From: Skermanella sp. TT6
GTDB lineage: Bacteria; Pseudomonadota; Alphaproteobacteria; Azospirillales; Azospirillaceae
DNA length: 64,000 nucleotides
NCBI RefSeq assembly: GCF_016653635.2
Contig: NZ_CP067420.1
Span: 1,121,501 to 1,185,500 of the forward strand
Direction: 5' to 3'
The translations under genes were made by a program, and so were the position numbers. A model generated the notes under the pieces. The model was not told where the DNA came from, did no database searches, and was given only the letters and a program-made list of their open reading frames with translations. This document shows positions 63,634-64,000 of this stretch, piece after piece. Each line of letters starts with the position of its first letter. Positions within the stretch are counted from its first letter, which is position 1.

Positions 63634-64000
63634 ATGCAAGCCTCCGACTTCCTGTACCACCGCCTGTTCTCCGACCCGGTGATGATCGAGCAGCTCGTCC
63701 GTGGCTTCATGCCCGCCCGGATCGCCGCCCTGCTGGACTTCACCCGGCTCGAACGGGTCAACGCCAAGTTCCACGCCGCCCGCAGCGATCGGCGCGAGAG
63801 CGACGTGATCTGGCGCGTGCCGACGCTGGCCGGCGAGATGGTCCACATCTACCTGATGCTGGAGTTCCAATCGACACCGGAGCGGTTCATGCCAGTGCGG
63901 GTGCAGGTCTATTCCGGCCTGCTCCGGCGCCTGTTCGCTCGCCGCTTCGGTGCCCTGCCGGCCGGCGCGGAGCGCCTGATCGAGGACGCGACGGCGGAAC
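63634..64000 (+). CDS. Rpn-family recombination-promoting nuclease (3' end outside the window)
   Basis: The 122 visible codons begin MQASDFLYHRLFSDPVMIEQ and contain FTRLERVNAKFHAARSDRRE, DVIWRVPT and IYLMLEFQSTPERFM. This is the PD-(D/E)xK nuclease domain of Rpn/YhgA-like proteins (formerly transposase_31), with the Asp of ESDVIWR and the E-x-Q of LEFQS as active-site candidates. Rpn proteins cleave DNA and stimulate RecA-independent recombination or horizontal transfer. The ATG at 63634 is taken as start; the ribosome site is weak. The reading frame is open to the last base. Confidence 0.87.
   Translation, partial: MQASDFLYHRLFSDPVMIEQLVRGFMPARIAALLDFTRLERVNAKFHAARSDRRESDVIWRVPTLAGEMVHIYLMLEFQSTPERFMPVRVQVYSGLLRRLFARRFGALPAGAERLIEDATAE

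Overview
High G+C (roughly 65-70%), dense coding, long antisense shadow frames, GGAGG-type ribosome sites and the gene families present (NirBD with a NasA lacking a C-terminal BFD domain, polyamine-type ABC operon, FixJ/LuxR regulators, PEP-CTERM remnant, PrtD-type secretion) point to an alphaproteobacterium of the Rhodospirillales (Azospirillum/Skermanella-like). The many insertion sequences and broken genes suggest an accessory part of the chromosome or a large secondary replicon. Taxonomy is inferred from content, not computed.

Layout. 1-4.0 kb: nested insertion sequences (IS21 with a frameshifted istA, a truncated IS630, an IS256 with clear inverted repeats) around a stump of a PEP-CTERM surface protein. 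4.1-10.8 kb: assimilatory nitrate operon on the minus strand, narK - nasA - small unknown gene - nirB - nirD, with a near-consensus sigma-54 promoter upstream of narK, so nitrogen (NtrC) control is likely. 11.1-16.4 kb: a small gene, an intact IS630, then on the plus strand a TrpD2/YbiB-like gene and a PP2C-plus-Ser/Thr-kinase membrane protein, followed by a decayed HlyD adaptor gene. 16.6-23.3 kb: polyamine-type ABC transporter with an M19 dipeptidase and an isochorismatase-like amidase, divergent from a LysR regulator. 23.3-27.1 kb: a graveyard (dehydrogenase stump, substrate-binding-protein stump, IS1182 stump, the 3' half of a tRNA-Val(GAC) gene that looks like an attachment-site scar, IS256, IS3 and IS5 remains).

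27.8-36.8 kb: a small secreted peptide, a membrane protein, an SLC13/RCK anion permease, an unusual Nramp-like transporter paired with a CBS-BON protein, a TetR/RidA pair with two palindromic operators, and a second SLC13 (dicarboxylate-type) permease. 37.3-40.9 kb: a ribose-type sugar ABC transporter. 41.0-42.6 kb: an IS110 with a long 5' non-coding end that may encode a bridge RNA, followed by a 140-bp MITE-like palindrome. 42.7-45.0 kb: a sensor kinase and a LuxR-type regulator whose receiver lacks the phosphorylation pocket. 45.2-50.4 kb: a type I secretion operon: an almost pure RTX-repeat protein, an ABC exporter split by a one-base shift in a G tract, HlyD, and an M23 peptidase-like protein. 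50.8-52.6 kb: CbiX-type chelatase and an SDR. 52.8-61.4 kb: MASE4 sensor kinase, FixJ-type regulator, lone receiver, isochorismatase-family hydrolase, Tat-exported amidohydrolase with a Cys/His-rich tail, MFS exporter with a fused monooxygenase-like domain, and a convergent GlcD-type flavin oxidase. 61.5-64 kb: small unknown genes, a phage-terminase-small-subunit-like gene, a long inverted repeat, and the start of an Rpn-family nuclease gene cut by the window end.

How it fits together: the nitrate operon imports nitrate and reduces it to ammonium; CbiX could contribute to siroheme supply for NirB. The three transport operons (polyamine-type, SLC13, ribose-type) suggest a versatile soil or rhizosphere heterotroph. 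The RTX operon would put a calcium-binding protein outside the cell if the exporter frame is really open.
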